The notes under the pieces were generated by a model that searched no databases, had not been told where the DNA came from, and worked only from the letters and a program-made list of their open reading frames with translations. Positions 6,475 through 16,278 of a DNA stretch of 32,285 nt are shown one piece after another. The DNA lies in contig NZ_JAFIQV010000060.1 of the NCBI RefSeq assembly GCF_017356015.1, forward strand, positions 1-32,285. Direction: 5' to 3'. The first letter of the stretch is position 1. Each line of letters begins with the position of its first letter. Source of the stretch: Azospirillum sp. SYSU D00513 (GTDB lineage Bacteria; Pseudomonadota; Alphaproteobacteria; Azospirillales; Azospirillaceae). Made by a program: the position numbers and the translations under genes.

Positions 6475-8538
6475 TCAGGGGATGGAAGGAACCACCCGGC
6501 GCCAAGCCGCGACCTGGCGGATCAGCACCGGAAGGATGAGAAGGCCGCCGAGCAGGGAGGAATAGAATTCCGGGGCCACCAGCAGCAGGGCGGCGGCGGC
6601 GAGCAGCGCGCGCTCCCACGCCGCCGTGCGGGTCAGCAGCCAGCCGGACAGGGCGGCGCCCAGGCAGGTGATGCCGACGAGGCAGCCGATGAAGGCGAGG
6701 AGGAAATCCGTCCAGGTGAAGCCCGGCACCACCAGCAGCAGCGACGGCGAGAAGACGAAGACGAAGGGCACCAGCACCTTGCCCAGCCCGAGACGGAAGG
6801 CCGTGTTGCCGGTGCGGAAGGGATCGGCCCCGGCCATGCCCGCGGCGGCGTAGGCGGCCAGCGCCACCGGGGGCGTGATGTCCGCAAGCACGCCGTAATA
6901 GAAGACGAAGAAGTGCGCCACGATCGGCGCGACGCCGAGCAGCCCCAGCGCGGGTGCCGCGATGGTCGCCATGATGATGTAGTTGGCGGTGGTCGGGATG
7001 CCGCAGCCCATGAGGATGCAGACCATTCCCGTCATGATCAGCGTGAAGAGCAGCGTCAGCCCCTGAGGCGTGAACAGCCCCGCCGGCAGGAACCCGCCCG
7101 CCCAGGCCGCCATCTCGCCAGCCGTCGAGGTGACGATGAAGGAGATCTTGAAGCCGACGCCGGTCAAGGTCACCACACCCACCACGATGCCCACCGTCGC
7201 GGCCGCAGCCCCCACCGCCAGCGCGTATTTGGCGCCGTCGCGCAGGCCGTCGAGGATCTCGCCCACACTCATCCGCTTGCGCGGATTCAGCAGCCCGACC
7301 GCGATGCACAGCGTGATGCCCCAGAAGGCCGCCATGTAGGGGGTGTAGCCGGCCATCAGCACGCCGACCAGCACCACCAGCGGGATGGCGGTCGGCCAGT
7401 CGCGCCGGAAGGCGGCCTTCAGGTCTGGCATTTCGTCCGGGCGCAAGCCGCGCAGACCGTTGCGCTTGGCCTCGAAATGGATCTGCACCAGCACGCCGAA
7501 GAAATGCATGAAGGCCGGCACGACCGCCGCCAGGATGATCGTCGTGTAGGGCAGCCCCAGGAACTCGATCATCAGGAAGGCGGCGGCCCCCATGATCGGC
7601 GGCGTGATCTGCCCGCCGGTGGAGGCGGTGGCCTCAACCGCCGCCGCGAAGTGCCGCTGGTAGCCGAGCCGGATCATGGCGGGGATGGTCAGCGAGCCGA
7701 CCGTCACCGTGTTCGCCACCGAGGAGCCGGAGATCATGCCGAACAGTGCCGAGCCGAGCACCGCCACCTTGGCCGGCCCGCCGGCGAAGCGCCCGGCCAC
7801 CCAGGCCGCACAATCCAGGAAGAGCTGACCGAGCCCGATGCGCGTCGCGAAGACGCCGAACAGCACGAAATGGAAGACGTAGGTCGCCACCACCCCCAGC
7901 GCGATGCCGTAGACGCCCTGGCTGGTCAGGTAGAGATGGTCGATCAGCTGCGGCACCGTGGCGCCGGGATGGACCAGGATGCTCGGCATCACCGGCCCCC
8001 ACAGCGCGTAGCCCATGAAGAGCAGTGCGATCACCGGCAGGGGCCAGCCGACGGAGCGCCGCGTCGCCTCCAGCAGCACCAGGACCAGCGTGCCGCCCAG
8101 CACCACGTCCGTCAGGGTCGGGTTGCCGACGCGGAAGGCCAGGTCGTCCAGCGGGATCAGCGGCACGTGCAGTGCCGCCGCCACGGCCCCGGCCGCCAGC
8201 AGCCAGTCCGGCCAGCCGATGCCCAGCGGCCGGAACGGGCCGACCCTGGGGGGCCGGTCATGGCCGCGCCGCGAGAAGGGGAAGACGAGGAAGACCAGCC
8301 CCAGCACGAAGGCCAGGTGGATGCCCCGGTGGACCACCTCCGACAGGAGCCCGAAGCCCGCCGTGTAATAGTGGAACAGCGACAGCACGACCAGCAGCCC
8401 GCCGACCAGCCGCGCGGCGAGCGGGGCCAGCGGACGGAAGCGGATCTCGGAATCGAACCGTTCCTCCAGTTCCCGCGCCCTGGCCTCATCAAGCTCCATG
8501 CCGGGGTTCGGGGCCGGCTCGCGGCGGGCATCGGTCAT
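6475..8538 (-). CDS. TRAP transporter permease, fused small and large subunits (4TM/12TM)
   Basis: 687 residues, the length of fused DctQM permeases used with TAXI-type binding proteins. After a charged cytoplasmic N-terminus (about 40 residues) there are repeated hydrophobic helices throughout. The large-subunit signatures are present: ALFGMISGSSVANTVTVGSLTIP, ATASTGGQITPPIMGAAAF and MGCGIPTTANYIIMATIAAPAL. It is an inner-membrane, ion-gradient-driven (usually Na+) solute importer. Start at 8538 with GGAG upstream. It lies between the TAXI binding protein (8624-9610) and dgcN, forming one operon. A run of ten C (minus strand) lies at 8551-8560 just before the ribosome binding site. Confidence 0.95.
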   Translation of the reverse strand: MTDARREPAPNPGMELDEARARELEERFDSEIRFRPLAPLAARLVGGLLVVLSLFHYYTAGFGLLSEVVHRGIHLAFVLGLVFLVFPFSRRGHDRPPRVGPFRPLGIGWPDWLLAAGAVAAALHVPLIPLDDLAFRVGNPTLTDVVLGGTLVLVLLEATRRSVGWPLPVIALLFMGYALWGPVMPSILVHPGATVPQLIDHLYLTSQGVYGIALGVVATYVFHFVLFGVFATRIGLGQLFLDCAAWVAGRFAGGPAKVAVLGSALFGMISGSSVANTVTVGSLTIPAMIRLGYQRHFAAAVEATASTGGQITPPIMGAAAFLMIEFLGLPYTTIILAAVVPAFMHFFGVLVQIHFEAKRNGLRGLRPDEMPDLKAAFRRDWPTAIPLVVLVGVLMAGYTPYMAAFWGITLCIAVGLLNPRKRMSVGEILDGLRDGAKYALAVGAAAATVGIVVGVVTLTGVGFKISFIVTSTAGEMAAWAGGFLPAGLFTPQGLTLLFTLIMTGMVCILMGCGIPTTANYIIMATIAAPALGLLGVAPIVAHFFVFYYGVLADITPPVALAAYAAAGMAGADPFRTGNTAFRLGLGKVLVPFVFVFSPSLLLVVPGFTWTDFLLAFIGCLVGITCLGAALSGWLLTRTAAWERALLAAAALLLVAPEFYSSLLGGLLILPVLIRQVAAWRRVVPSIP

Positions 8539-8550
8539 TCGGGCTCCATC

Positions 8551-8560
8551 GGGGGGGGGG
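8551..8560. repeat. G10/C10 homopolymer in the TAXI-TRAP intergenic gap
   Basis: Ten consecutive G on the plus strand (C on the coding strand) lie 13 bp before the TRAP permease start, immediately upstream of its GGAG ribosome binding site. It does not disrupt a reading frame. Length variation or sequencing error here would alter only the untranslated spacing. Confidence 0.9.
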
Positions 8561-8623
8561 TTCGGGAGGTGTGCGATCAGGACATTGGAAAGGGGCGGCC
8601 ATGGCGGGCCGCCCCGGCGGGCG

Positions 8624-9610
8624 TCACTTCAGGACGCCCTTTTCCCGGTAGAATCTCTCCGCCCCCGGATGCAGCGGGATGCCGAGGCCGCTGGTGGCGG
8701 TGTCGAGCCGGATCATCTTGCCCTTGGCGTGGCCGGCGTCGAGCGTAGCGCGGCCAGCGTCGCTCCACAGCGTCTTGACGATGTTGTAGACCGTCTCGTC
8801 CGGCTGCTTGGCGCTGGTGACCCACTGGGCGTTGACCGAGATGGTCTGGGTTTCGCCGACATCCTTGTAGGCGCCGGCCGGCACGGTGTCCTTGGCGAAG
8901 AACTGGTACTGCGACAGCAGCGTCTCCACCTCCGGCCCGCTGATCGGCACCAGCGCGATGCCGCTGGAGGTCGCCAGCTCCGAAATGGCGCCGGTCGGAT
9001 AGCCGCCGACGAAGAAGAAGGCGTCGAGCGCCCCGTCGCGCAGCCGGTCGCCGGCCGGGCCGGGCTTCAGGTATTCGGCCTTCACGTCCTTCTCGGTCAG
9101 GCCATAGGCGCCAAGCACGATGCGCGCGTCCACCAGCGTGCCCGAGCCCGGCTCGTCCAGCGAGACGCGCTTGCCCTTCAGATCCCTGACTGAGGCGATG
9201 CCGGCGTCCTTGCGGGCGACGAGGTGGATCGTCTCCGGATACAGGGTGGCGATGGCGCGCAGCCCCTCGATCTTGCCCTTGCCCTCGAACAGGCCCGTGC
9301 CGGTGTAGGCCCAATAGGCGACGTCGGATTGGGAGAAGCCCGATTCCGAGCTGCCGCCGTTGATCGCGTTGATGTTCGCGACCGACCCGTTGGAGGCCAC
9401 CGCCGTGGCGACGAGGCCGGGCACCCCGCCGTTCGTGCCGGAGATGATGTTCGCGATCAGACCGCCGATGGGGTAGTAGGTGCCGGCGGTCCCGCCCGTC
9501 CCGATCCGGAAGAAGCTCGGACTTTGCGCGGCGGCGACCGCCGCCCCCAGCGCCACCGCCCCGATCACCGCCCCCGCCGCCATTCGGCGCGTTTTGGTCC
9601 AGAAGCTCAC
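8624..9610 (-). CDS. TAXI-family TRAP transporter solute-binding protein
   Basis: 328 residues. The GTG start at 9610 is chosen because AGGGGGA lies 7 bases upstream and the protein then opens with a signal peptide (TKTRRMAAGAVIGAVALGAAVAAAQ). The mature N-terminus FRIGTGGTAGTYYPIGG is the hallmark of TAXI periplasmic receptors, followed by VATAVASNGSVANINAINGG, SGFSQSDVAYWAYTG and LKGKRVSLDEPGSGT. Some characterised TAXI proteins bind glutamate or glutamine, which fits a downstream dgcN, but the ligand here is inferred. First clear gene of the TAXI-TRAP-dgcN operon. A short upstream frame (9607-9822) overlaps its start by 4 bp. Confidence 0.94.
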   Translation of the reverse strand: MSFWTKTRRMAAGAVIGAVALGAAVAAAQSPSFFRIGTGGTAGTYYPIGGLIANIISGTNGGVPGLVATAVASNGSVANINAINGGSSESGFSQSDVAYWAYTGTGLFEGKGKIEGLRAIATLYPETIHLVARKDAGIASVRDLKGKRVSLDEPGSGTLVDARIVLGAYGLTEKDVKAEYLKPGPAGDRLRDGALDAFFFVGGYPTGAISELATSSGIALVPISGPEVETLLSQYQFFAKDTVPAGAYKDVGETQTISVNAQWVTSAKQPDETVYNIVKTLWSDAGRATLDAGHAKGKMIRLDTATSGLGIPLHPGAERFYREKGVLK

Positions 9611-9822
9611 GGTCGTTCCCCCTGTCCTTGTCGTGGTGGGGAAATCATGAGCGCTGCCGGGCGGCTTGTCGATACGGGCCGAAGAATGGCGAGGGCCTCC
9701 CATGCCGTTTCCGGAAACTCCTGGCCCGAGAGTTCCTGCACAGCCGATTGGCGCTCCATCTCATAGCCGAGGCTGGCGGGCCAGGCGAAGCCAATGTCCT
9801 CAGCCGTCGTGGGGCGACTCAT
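9607..9822 (-). CDS. Possible small gene translationally coupled to the TAXI gene
   Basis: 71 residues from an ATG at 9822, starting MSRPTTAEDIGFAWPASLGYE. Its TGA overlaps the GTG start of the TAXI gene by 4 bp (GTGA), the classic coupling arrangement, which is the main reason to list it. Against it: no clear ribosome binding site at 9822, no recognisable domain, and a Pro/Arg-rich C-terminus that reads like untranslated leader. It could equally be the leader region of the operon. Confidence 0.3.
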   Translation of the reverse strand: MSRPTTAEDIGFAWPASLGYEMERQSAVQELSGQEFPETAWEALAILRPVSTSRPAALMISPPRQGQGERP

Positions 9823-10146
9823 GGGACGGCCGAAAGCCGCCCAACACGAATGCCCTCCCGGGAAACCGGTATGAAATCAGCTTGGTTTTGGCATGGCCCA
9901 TGCGACTTCATCTCATGAAAGCAGATGATCAAACGAGCCCGCGAGGACCGGGAATTATTTGCGCTGCATTATCAGCGGCTTGCAAAACAGAACGGAAAAT
10001 ATTTTCCCCTGATCTGGTGGTTATTGAAAGGGTTCCCTTGCTCTTTCAGCGGAATGAGATTAGGTATCTGGCACTCACCGGCGCAGAGTGCCAAAGGCCG
10101 GCCCCGGCATTCGGTCACCCAAGACTTTTTCAAAAGGACGCATTCC
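9823..10146. other. Gene-free region upstream of groES
   Basis: 324 bp with lower GC than its surroundings, between the divergent TAXI operon and groES. It holds a small palindrome GCATGG-C-CCATGC at 9891-9903, a TTGAAA-like -35 candidate near 10024-10029, and the CIRCE element at 10068-10094. No credible gene; the open frame running into groES lacks start signals. Confidence 0.6.
10068..10094 (+). promoter_or_regulatory. CIRCE element (HrcA operator) of groES-groEL
   Basis: Perfect 8-bp arms TGGCACTC (10069-10076) and GAGTGCCA (10086-10093) are separated by exactly 9 bp, the CIRCE architecture (consensus TTAGCACTC-N9-GAGTGCTAA). It lies 53 bp before the groES start. HrcA repression relieved by heat shock is the established mechanism; hrcA itself is not in the window. 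Confidence 0.9.
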
Positions 10147-10437
10147 ATGAATTTTCGCCCGCTGCACGACCGGGTCGTCATCAAGCGTCTGGAGTCCGAC
10201 GCGAAGAGCAAGGGCGGGATCATCATCCCCGACACCGCCAAGGAAAAGCCCCAGGAGGGCGAGGTGATCGCGGTCGGTCCCGGTGCTCGTGACGAGAGCG
10301 GCAAGGTTGCGGCGCTCGATGTAAAGGTCGGCGACCGTATCCTGTTCGGGAAATGGTCGGGCACCGAAGTCAAGATCGAAGGCCAGGATTTCCTGATCAT
10401 GAAGGAATCCGACATCATGGGCGTGATCGAGGCCTGA
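10147..10437 (+). CDS. groES: Co-chaperonin GroES (Hsp10)
   Basis: 96 residues, full length. It begins NFRPLHDRVVIKRLE and contains the mobile-loop segment (SKGGIIIPDTAKEKPQEG) that docks on GroEL, then VGDRILFGKWSGTEVKI and the terminal LIMKESDIMGVIE. It forms the heptameric lid of the cytoplasmic chaperonin. The start at 10147 follows AAGGA. groEL follows 56 bp downstream and the pair shares the CIRCE-controlled promoter. Confidence 0.98.
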   Translation: MNFRPLHDRVVIKRLESDAKSKGGIIIPDTAKEKPQEGEVIAVGPGARDESGKVAALDVKVGDRILFGKWSGTEVKIEGQDFLIMKESDIMGVIEA

Positions 10438-10493
10438 GGCTTCCGCCCGTTGATGCATTGGTCTTATCACTCTGAATTTCAAGGAATTGAGAC

Positions 10494-12128
<1,635 letters not shown>

Positions 12129-12146
12129 TCCCAGCCAAACGCGCAC

Positions 12147-12172
12147 AGGGCAGCCCTCGGGCTGCCCTTCTT
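12147..12172 (+). terminator. Terminator of groES-groEL
   Basis: GGGCAGCCC (12148-12156), a TC loop and GGGCTGCCC (12159-12167) form a perfect 9-bp stem followed by TTCTTAT. It starts 19 bp after the groEL stop, a classical intrinsic terminator layout. Confidence 0.9.
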
Positions 12173-12284
12173 ATACCGGGTTCGGAAAATTCCGCCCTCC
12201 GAACCCGGTATGGGGCCGCGACTGCGGCCCCGCGCCCCGCCCTCCGCGCCACGGGGCGCGGAAGTCCTGACCACAGGTCAGGAC
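12173..12284. repeat. Cluster of four tandem perfect hairpins after the groEL terminator
   Basis: Consecutive inverted repeats: ATACCGGGTTCGGA 12173-12186 with 12198-12211; GGGGCCGC 12212-12219 with 12224-12231; CGCGCCCCG 12231-12239 with 12252-12260; GTCCTGACC 12264-12272 with 12276-12284. All arms are perfect. Together with the terminator, five stem-loops follow one another with almost no spacer. It may be a mosaic of repetitive extragenic palindromes or a structured RNA; no coding potential. Confidence 0.75.
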
Positions 12285-12389
12285 GTCATGAAAATCGTAT
12301 CATGTGGATGCCCGGATGGTGGTTATCCTGGACGTCCGAATTCCCGATGGACAGCCCTCGACGGCAAATCCTGCCTTGCGGCCCCAAGG

Positions 12390-13382
12390 TCAAGCCGCCG
12401 TCATTCCGCCCAGCGGTTGCATCATCTCCCAGGCCGGAAGCGCCAGCGCCCACAGGGCCATGCGGGACCGGGCGACCAGGAAGGCGAGGTAGGTCCGGGC
12501 GTCCTGGTCGTCCATGGCGTGGAAGGGTGGCTTGAAGCGGTCGCGCGGCAGGCCGTCGTCGCGCAGCCAGCGGCGCTCCTCCACCAGCTCCATGCCGGTG
12601 TCCTCAAGATGGGCGCGGTGCACGGCGCACCAGCGTCGGTTCAGCAGGAAATGGCGGTTGCCGCGCGCCAGCGCCCAGGCGGTGTCGCCGACGGCCCAAT
12701 GGCCGTTCCACGCCTCGGTCAGCCGGTGCGAGGAAAAGTCGATCATGTGCGTCATCACCCCGCCCGTTGCCAGCCACCCGGACAGGCGCCGGTAGGTCGC
12801 CTCCAGCTCGTCCACATGGGCCAGCACCGCGTGGGAGCAGATCCAGTCAACCGACCCCGCCGCGATGTCCGTCCGGTCCCGCCAGGGCACGGCGAAGGAA
12901 ATGAAGGCGCCGGTGCGGTGGATCACGTCCTCGCGGATCGCCCGGACCCGCTCGTCGCGCAGGTTTTCGTCCAGCGTTGCCACGAGGGAGGCCGGCAGCT
13001 CGTGGCGGTCCAGGAAGGGGAAGGTGGTGTCGTAGGGAGGCCGGTGCGGGATCTCCTCCCGCCGGCGCAGCATGGCGACCAGCCGGTCGAAGATGGCGAG
13101 ATCGGTGTCGGGATCGGTGTGGTCCATGACGTCCAGCGCGTGGTAGCGCCGTGCGCCGGCCAGCAGCGCGCAGAATCCCATGCCGAGCGAATTGCCCGGA
13201 CCGAGTTCCGCGACCACCGCCGGCACTCCGGCGACGCCCGCCGCCTCCAGATGGCGGTAATGGCGGAAGAAGGCGGAATAGCAATGTTCGGCGGCGATGG
13301 TACCGCCGGGCGTGTGGCTGTTGCGCGCGGCGGGCAGAAGGAAGGAAGCGATCCCCTTCACCACGGATGTCGTCTTGATCAC
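12390..13382 (-). CDS. Putative SAM-dependent methyltransferase
   Basis: 330 residues. GTG at 13382 is chosen because AGAAGGA lies 4 bases upstream. The motif AELGPGNSLGMGF (58-70) is a class I methyltransferase glycine-rich SAM loop, followed by an acidic second-strand segment (YHALDVMDHTDPDTD). Later SVDWICSHAVLAHVDELEATYRRLSGWLATGGVMTHMIDFSS matches the motif-IV/V region of Methyltransf_11-like proteins. The C-terminal half (WAVGDTAWALARGNRHFLLNR onward) is less familiar. Likely a cytoplasmic methyltransferase for a small molecule or sugar; the acceptor is unknown. It stands alone between the post-groEL hairpins and a gene-free stretch, so context gives no hint. Confidence 0.78.
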   Translation of the reverse strand: MIKTTSVVKGIASFLLPAARNSHTPGGTIAAEHCYSAFFRHYRHLEAAGVAGVPAVVAELGPGNSLGMGFCALLAGARRYHALDVMDHTDPDTDLAIFDRLVAMLRRREEIPHRPPYDTTFPFLDRHELPASLVATLDENLRDERVRAIREDVIHRTGAFISFAVPWRDRTDIAAGSVDWICSHAVLAHVDELEATYRRLSGWLATGGVMTHMIDFSSHRLTEAWNGHWAVGDTAWALARGNRHFLLNRRWCAVHRAHLEDTGMELVEERRWLRDDGLPRDRFKPPFHAMDDQDARTYLAFLVARSRMALWALALPAWEMMQPLGGMTAA

Positions 13383-13875
13383 GGTCCTTCTCCATTCCCG
13401 ATGGTCGCACACGGATGGAGGGCCTGGCCGGCTGGCCCCAAAGACTCCCTGCATAAATCAGGAGCGGCAACTCTCGTGAGCGCCCAAAAGGGCTGAGCGC
13501 CCCTTCGAGCCATCCCGCGGAAGGCGGGGACCGGGGCACCCCCGGCGGAGCCGCCCCTGTACCATGGGCACGGTCCTACCGCCCGAATTCGGCGAGGGCG
13601 GCGCCTATCGCACTTTCGCCCGCCGCGACGCGTTCCCATCCTTCCAGGCGGACGGCCGCCGGGACGCCATGCCGATCCGGGCGGCCTGATTAATGAGCAA
13701 GCCTCATCATGTCATTCGGTTTACAGCGGCTAATCGTTGAACCCGCTCCGGGCTATCTCTGCCGTGACGGATCAGCCTGGGATCCGCCAGAATTTCGGGC
13801 AACAACGACGGTTCGGGCGCTGCCCTCCGGCGGCAGGCCGCCGCGCTGCCGCCCGTGCATTTTCGAGGTGAGAAC
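13383..13875. other. Gene-free region between divergent methyltransferase and MFS genes
   Basis: About 490 bp. A 41-codon frame (13564-13689, MGTVLPPEFGEGG...) has no ribosome binding site and no recognisable domain. AT-rich sequence around 13687-13735 is the likely promoter area of the MFS gene. Small GC-rich inverted repeats lie near 13825-13855. Nothing else is supported. Confidence 0.5.
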
Positions 13876-15075
13876 ATGTCGGTCCAGGTCTCCACGGAAA
13901 ACGGCGAAGGCCGGGAGCAGCCGGCGGCCTGGGGTGCCGTGTTCGCGATGTCGCTCTGCGTCTTCGCGCTGATCGCATCCGAGTTCATGCCCGTCAGCCT
14001 GTTGACGCCGATCGCCTCCAAACTGGCGATCACCGAAGGTCAGGCCGGACAGGCCATTTCCGTGTCCGGGGCTTTCGCCGTCCTGACGAGCCTCTTCATT
14101 TCGTCCATCGCAGGACGGCTCGACCGCAAGCTGCTGTTGCTGTCGCTGACCGGGCTGATGATCGTTTCAGGGACGATCGTCGCGGTCGCGCCGAATTACG
14201 AGATCTTCATGGCCGGCCGCGCGTTCATCGGGGTCGTCATCGGAGGCTTCTGGTCGATGTCCGCAGCGACCGCCATGCGGCTCGTGCCGGAGGCACAGGT
14301 GCCGCGCGCCCTGGCCATCCTCAACGGTGGAAACGCCCTGGCGACGGTGATCGCGGCGCCTTTGGGCAGCCTCCTGGGAGGGTTGATCGGCTGGCGCGGG
14401 GCGTTCTTCTGCGTCGTTCCGATCGCCGTGATCGTCTTCGTCTGGCAGCTGCTGAGCCTTCCGTCCATGCGGGTCGAAAGGCGGCCGGCATCCGGTAACG
14501 TTTTCAAACTGCTGAAGAGGCCCGTGGTGGCCCTGGGCATGGCGGCCGTCAGCCTGTTCTTCATGGGGCAGTTCGCGCTGTTCACCTATCTGCGGCCCTT
14601 CCTGGAAACGGTGACCCATGTCGACGTCCCGACCCTGTCGCTTCTGCTTCTGATGATGGGCGTGACGGGCTTCGTCGGCACGCTGCTCATTGGGTTCCTC
14701 ATGAAGGACGGCCTGTACCGAATTCTTTCCACCATCCCGCTGCTGATGGCCATGATCGCCGTGCTTCTCATTGGTTTCGGCGGCTCCGTGACGCTCGTGG
14801 CGCTCATGCTCGGTCTCTGGGGCCTGTTCGCCACATCGGCGCCGGTCGGCTGGTGGACCTGGCTGTCCCGGACTCTGCCGGATGAGGCCGAGGCCGGCGG
14901 GGGCCTCCTGGTGGCGGTCGTTCAGCTTGCGATCACGGCGGGTGCCGTCACCGGCGGCCTCCTGTTCGACGCGTACGGATACCAGGCGACCTTCGGCGCC
15001 AGCGCCGCCCTGCTCCTTGCCGCCGCTGCCCTGACGGTCGTGACGTCCCGCATGGCGCGGCTCGGCGCCGGCTGA
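13876..15075 (+). CDS. MFS transporter, DHA1-type drug/sugar/nucleoside efflux
   Basis: 399 residues with about 12 hydrophobic helices. The first helix carries ALIASEFMPVSLLTPIA, the motif-D-like sequence of the DHA1 arabinose/purine-nucleoside exporter group. GRLDRKLLLL is the loop 2-3 motif A equivalent, and ATVIAAPLGSLLGGLIGWRGAF is the antiporter-type motif C in helix 5. Inner-membrane, proton-driven export is the family expectation; the substrate is not readable. Start at 13876 behind GAGGTGA; an in-frame upstream ATG at 13855 lacks one. The cyclophilin-like gene follows 56 bp downstream and is probably cotranscribed. Confidence 0.92.
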   Translation: MSVQVSTENGEGREQPAAWGAVFAMSLCVFALIASEFMPVSLLTPIASKLAITEGQAGQAISVSGAFAVLTSLFISSIAGRLDRKLLLLSLTGLMIVSGTIVAVAPNYEIFMAGRAFIGVVIGGFWSMSAATAMRLVPEAQVPRALAILNGGNALATVIAAPLGSLLGGLIGWRGAFFCVVPIAVIVFVWQLLSLPSMRVERRPASGNVFKLLKRPVVALGMAAVSLFFMGQFALFTYLRPFLETVTHVDVPTLSLLLLMMGVTGFVGTLLIGFLMKDGLYRILSTIPLLMAMIAVLLIGFGGSVTLVALMLGLWGLFATSAPVGWWTWLSRTLPDEAEAGGGLLVAVVQLAITAGAVTGGLLFDAYGYQATFGASAALLLAAAALTVVTSRMARLGAG

Positions 15076-15131
15076 CGCGGCGCGCGGCCGTGGCGCCCCG
15101 CACCACGGCGCGCGGCCAGGGAGAAAAAACC

Positions 15132-15629
15132 ATGCCCCTTCTAGCTGCGTCTCTTGCCCTTATCGTCACCATGGCGCTCGGCGGGCTCGCCACGGGCGCC
15201 CATGCCGAGGATGGCGGCGCCCGGCCGGTCAGTCCGGCGGCGCAGGATGTCCTCCAACAGCGGACGGGTGTCATGACCATCGTCATGAGGATCGGCGACA
15301 GGACCGTCGCTGCCACACTGGACGACAATCCGACGTCACGTGACTTCGTAAGGCTGCTCCCCCTGACCCTGACGCTGGACGACTATGCGGCGACGGAGAA
15401 GGTCAGTTACCTTCCGAGGAAACTGACCAGGGATGCTTCTCCGGCGGGCGTCGATCCGTCCATCGGCGACATCGCCTATTACGCGCCATGGGGCAATCTG
15501 GCGATCTTCTACAAGGACTTCGGCTATTCGACCGGCCTCATCAAGCTCGGCGCGATCCGTTCCGGTCTGGAACTCCTGACCACACCCGGACCGGTGCGGG
15601 TGACGATCGAACGCGACGCGGGTTCATGA
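15132..15629 (+). CDS. Exported cyclophilin-like fold protein
   Basis: 165 residues. A signal peptide (MPLLAASLALIVTMALGGLATGAHAED) ends near residue 26. The mature part has the small beta-barrel pattern of the bacterial cyclophilin-like family: MTIVMRIGDRTVAATLDDNPTSRDFVRLLPLTLTLDDYAATEKVSYLPRKL, then GDIAYYAPWGNLAIFYKDFGYSTGLIKLGAI. Such proteins often lie next to exporters, flavin reductases or LysR genes; isomerase activity has not been shown for the family as far as I know. Start behind GGGAGAAAAAACC. It follows the MFS gene in the same direction. Confidence 0.85.
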   Translation: MPLLAASLALIVTMALGGLATGAHAEDGGARPVSPAAQDVLQQRTGVMTIVMRIGDRTVAATLDDNPTSRDFVRLLPLTLTLDDYAATEKVSYLPRKLTRDASPAGVDPSIGDIAYYAPWGNLAIFYKDFGYSTGLIKLGAIRSGLELLTTPGPVRVTIERDAGS

Positions 15630-16278
15630 GAAGAGGCTTCGGACGAGACTCAAACCGGGGCGGAACAGGTTTGTGCATAGGATGCTGCTGACCGTCCTCG
15701 TTCTCCTGGGAGCGTTCTGACCGGCGCATGCCGCCGCACGGCGCCCCACGAAATCAGCAAGTTCGCGCTCGCCAAACACGCCCGGGACACCCCTTCGCAC
15801 GCGTCAGCGCCGCCAGCGAAGGGGCGGCATTTTCCCGCTGATGGGACGGTGTCCGCGCGGGCTTGGCGGATCGTTCCGCGACATACCGCTGCCCAACTTT
15901 GCCAGAGGGACGTCCGCCGAAGCTTTCGCCCCGACGCGCGTGCCGGCTTGGCCGGTGCGAGCCGTCGGCCATCAGCGTCCCTAAACGATTTTCCGTCACG
16001 GGCTCTCGATCGAGAAAAGAATTCTAATGAACAGAGCTCATAATGGCATGCGGATTAAGGTGCCTAATTCATTCTCCGACAGCCACCATTTTCAAGAACA
16101 GGAACAGGAATAGCCGTCCGATCCGGTGATGAGGGTGCCAGGAAAACGGATCCGGCCCGATCGATGAAACCGAGGCGGACAGTGCCGGCATGCAAGCGCA
16201 GCGTGAGAAGCGCTCGGATGCGGGCCTCTTCCTTTGCCAATCCCGACCTTTCAACGAAATCAGCGAAAGAGAAACACA
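15630..16278. other. About 650 bp without an intact gene, possible decayed sequence
   Basis: A signal-peptide-like frame starts at 15682 (MLLTVLVLLGAF) but meets TGA at 15718, after which the same frame continues PAHAAARRP; it has no ribosome binding site. A further frame from 15841 (MGRCPRGLGGSFRDIPLPNFARG...) ends by about 15983 and is not recognised. AT-rich sequence at 16010-16080 precedes the pseudogene at 16279. No RNA gene seen. Confidence 0.4.

Noticed and set aside
6451..8748. 765-codon plus-strand open frame opposite the TRAP permease
   Set aside because: Low-complexity Arg/Gln/His/Gly-rich translation, antisense to a gene with clear TRAP signatures; a GC-rich shadow.
12173..12284. 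CRISPR-like array after groEL
   Set aside because: The four hairpins have different sequences and no regular spacers; no cas genes in the window.
12210..13496. 428-codon plus-strand frame across the methyltransferase
   Set aside because: It runs through the hairpin cluster and then antisense to the methyltransferase gene.
13564..13689. 41-codon frame in the methyltransferase-MFS gap
   Set aside because: No ribosome binding site, no domain and a length compatible with chance in GC-rich DNA.
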